Shown: positions 63,961 to 64,000 of the stretch, piece by piece
How positions within the stretch are numbered: position 1 is the stretch's first letter
How the letters are laid out: each line of letters begins with the position of its first letter
Source: Actinopolymorpha sp. NPDC004070
GTDB lineage: Bacteria; Actinomycetota; Actinomycetes; Propionibacteriales; Actinopolymorphaceae
Length of the DNA: 64,000 bases
Direction of reading: 5' to 3'
Assembly (NCBI RefSeq): GCF_040610475.1
Contig: NZ_JBEXMJ010000002.1
Coordinates: 527,541-591,540, forward strand
The notes under the pieces: model-generated
What the model was told of the DNA's origin: nothing
What the model saw: the letters and a program-made list of their open reading frames with translations, nothing else
Databases searched by the model: none
Made by a program: the position numbers and the translations under genes

Positions 63961-64000
63961 ATGGAGCGCGCCATCCCCATCCTGCCCGCGGACGACCTGC
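63961..64000 (+). CDS. start of a glyoxalase/bleomycin-resistance-like protein (partial)
   Basis: The frame starts with ATG at 63961 and reads MERAIPILPADDL before the window ends. This opening is typical of VOC-superfamily (glyoxalase/bleomycin-resistance/dioxygenase) proteins, but only 13 residues are visible. A -10-like TATCGT ends 10 nt upstream. Confidence 0.5.
   Translation, partial: MERAIPILPADDL

Overview
The window is about 64 kb of very GC-rich DNA with dense genes, frequent GTG starts, ATGA/GTGA stop-start overlaps and many probable leaderless genes. Families such as LLM-type F420-dependent oxidoreductases, a DUF222/HNH (13E12-type) protein, DUF6131, a DUF6297-like permease, two-domain MMPL exporters and many TetR regulators point to a free-living soil actinobacterium. 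The mix looks most like Propionibacteriales (Nocardioides/Kribbella/Actinopolymorpha relatives); that placement is inference from gene content. I see no rRNA, tRNA, CRISPR array, transposase or prophage, so this reads as chromosomal accessory and metabolic sequence.

Layout. 1-8.3 kb: a ferredoxin-like protein, an APH-type kinase, a thiolase, a C-terminal remnant of an ECF41/SigJ sigma factor, an S1 sulfatase, a GNAT and a GDE-type alpha-glucosidase. 8.3-18.5 kb: lipid and branched-chain catabolism, with a FadJ-like fusion, a SatD-like HTH protein plus membrane partner, an acyl-CoA dehydrogenase, an alpha-methylacyl-CoA racemase and a three-gene branched-chain 2-oxoacid dehydrogenase operon (E1alpha, E1beta, E2). 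Tandem palindromes lie ahead of that operon. 18.5-26.8 kb: a broken phoD, a secreted crystallin-like protein, an ECF sigma/membrane-partner operon, paaH, paaN and an aldo/keto reductase. 26.8-31 kb: a lipoprotein, an EsaD/EsaG-like nuclease-immunity pair and an NHLRC2-like thioredoxin/NHL protein. 31-37 kb: a TetR/MMPL divergent pair and a TetR-ABC-permease operon, each with a clear dyad operator. 37-45 kb: an aldehyde dehydrogenase, a secreted GH43 enzyme with a LacI-type operator, Nudix, LLM and acyl-CoA dehydrogenase genes, and a TetR remnant. 45-54 kb: a PRPP synthetase-peptidase E-Nudix operon, a DUF2231 protein, a two-component system, a methyltransferase, a second APH-type kinase, an MBL-fold hydrolase and galU. 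54-64 kb: methyltransferases, a 51-aa DUF6131 membrane protein, an N-terminal fragment of an FGE/SUMF1-like gene, LLM, SRPBCC, DUF998, GNAT, DUF222/HNH, a divergent PyrH paralogue and a DUF1772-like protein.

Themes. Catabolism of fatty, branched-chain and possibly aromatic acyl-CoAs dominates (thiolase, FadJ, two acyl-CoA dehydrogenases, racemase, BCKDH, PaaH, PaaN). Regulation appears local: several genes carry their own dyad operators. Four genes are clearly decayed (sigJ-like, phoD, a tetR, an FGE-like gene). The best candidates for new biology are the nuclease/immunity pair without a secretion domain, the SatD-like HTH protein beside a palindrome, and the unusual operator architectures before the E1alpha gene and in front of the TetR-ABC operon. 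All identifications rest on reading motifs by eye; no database search was run.
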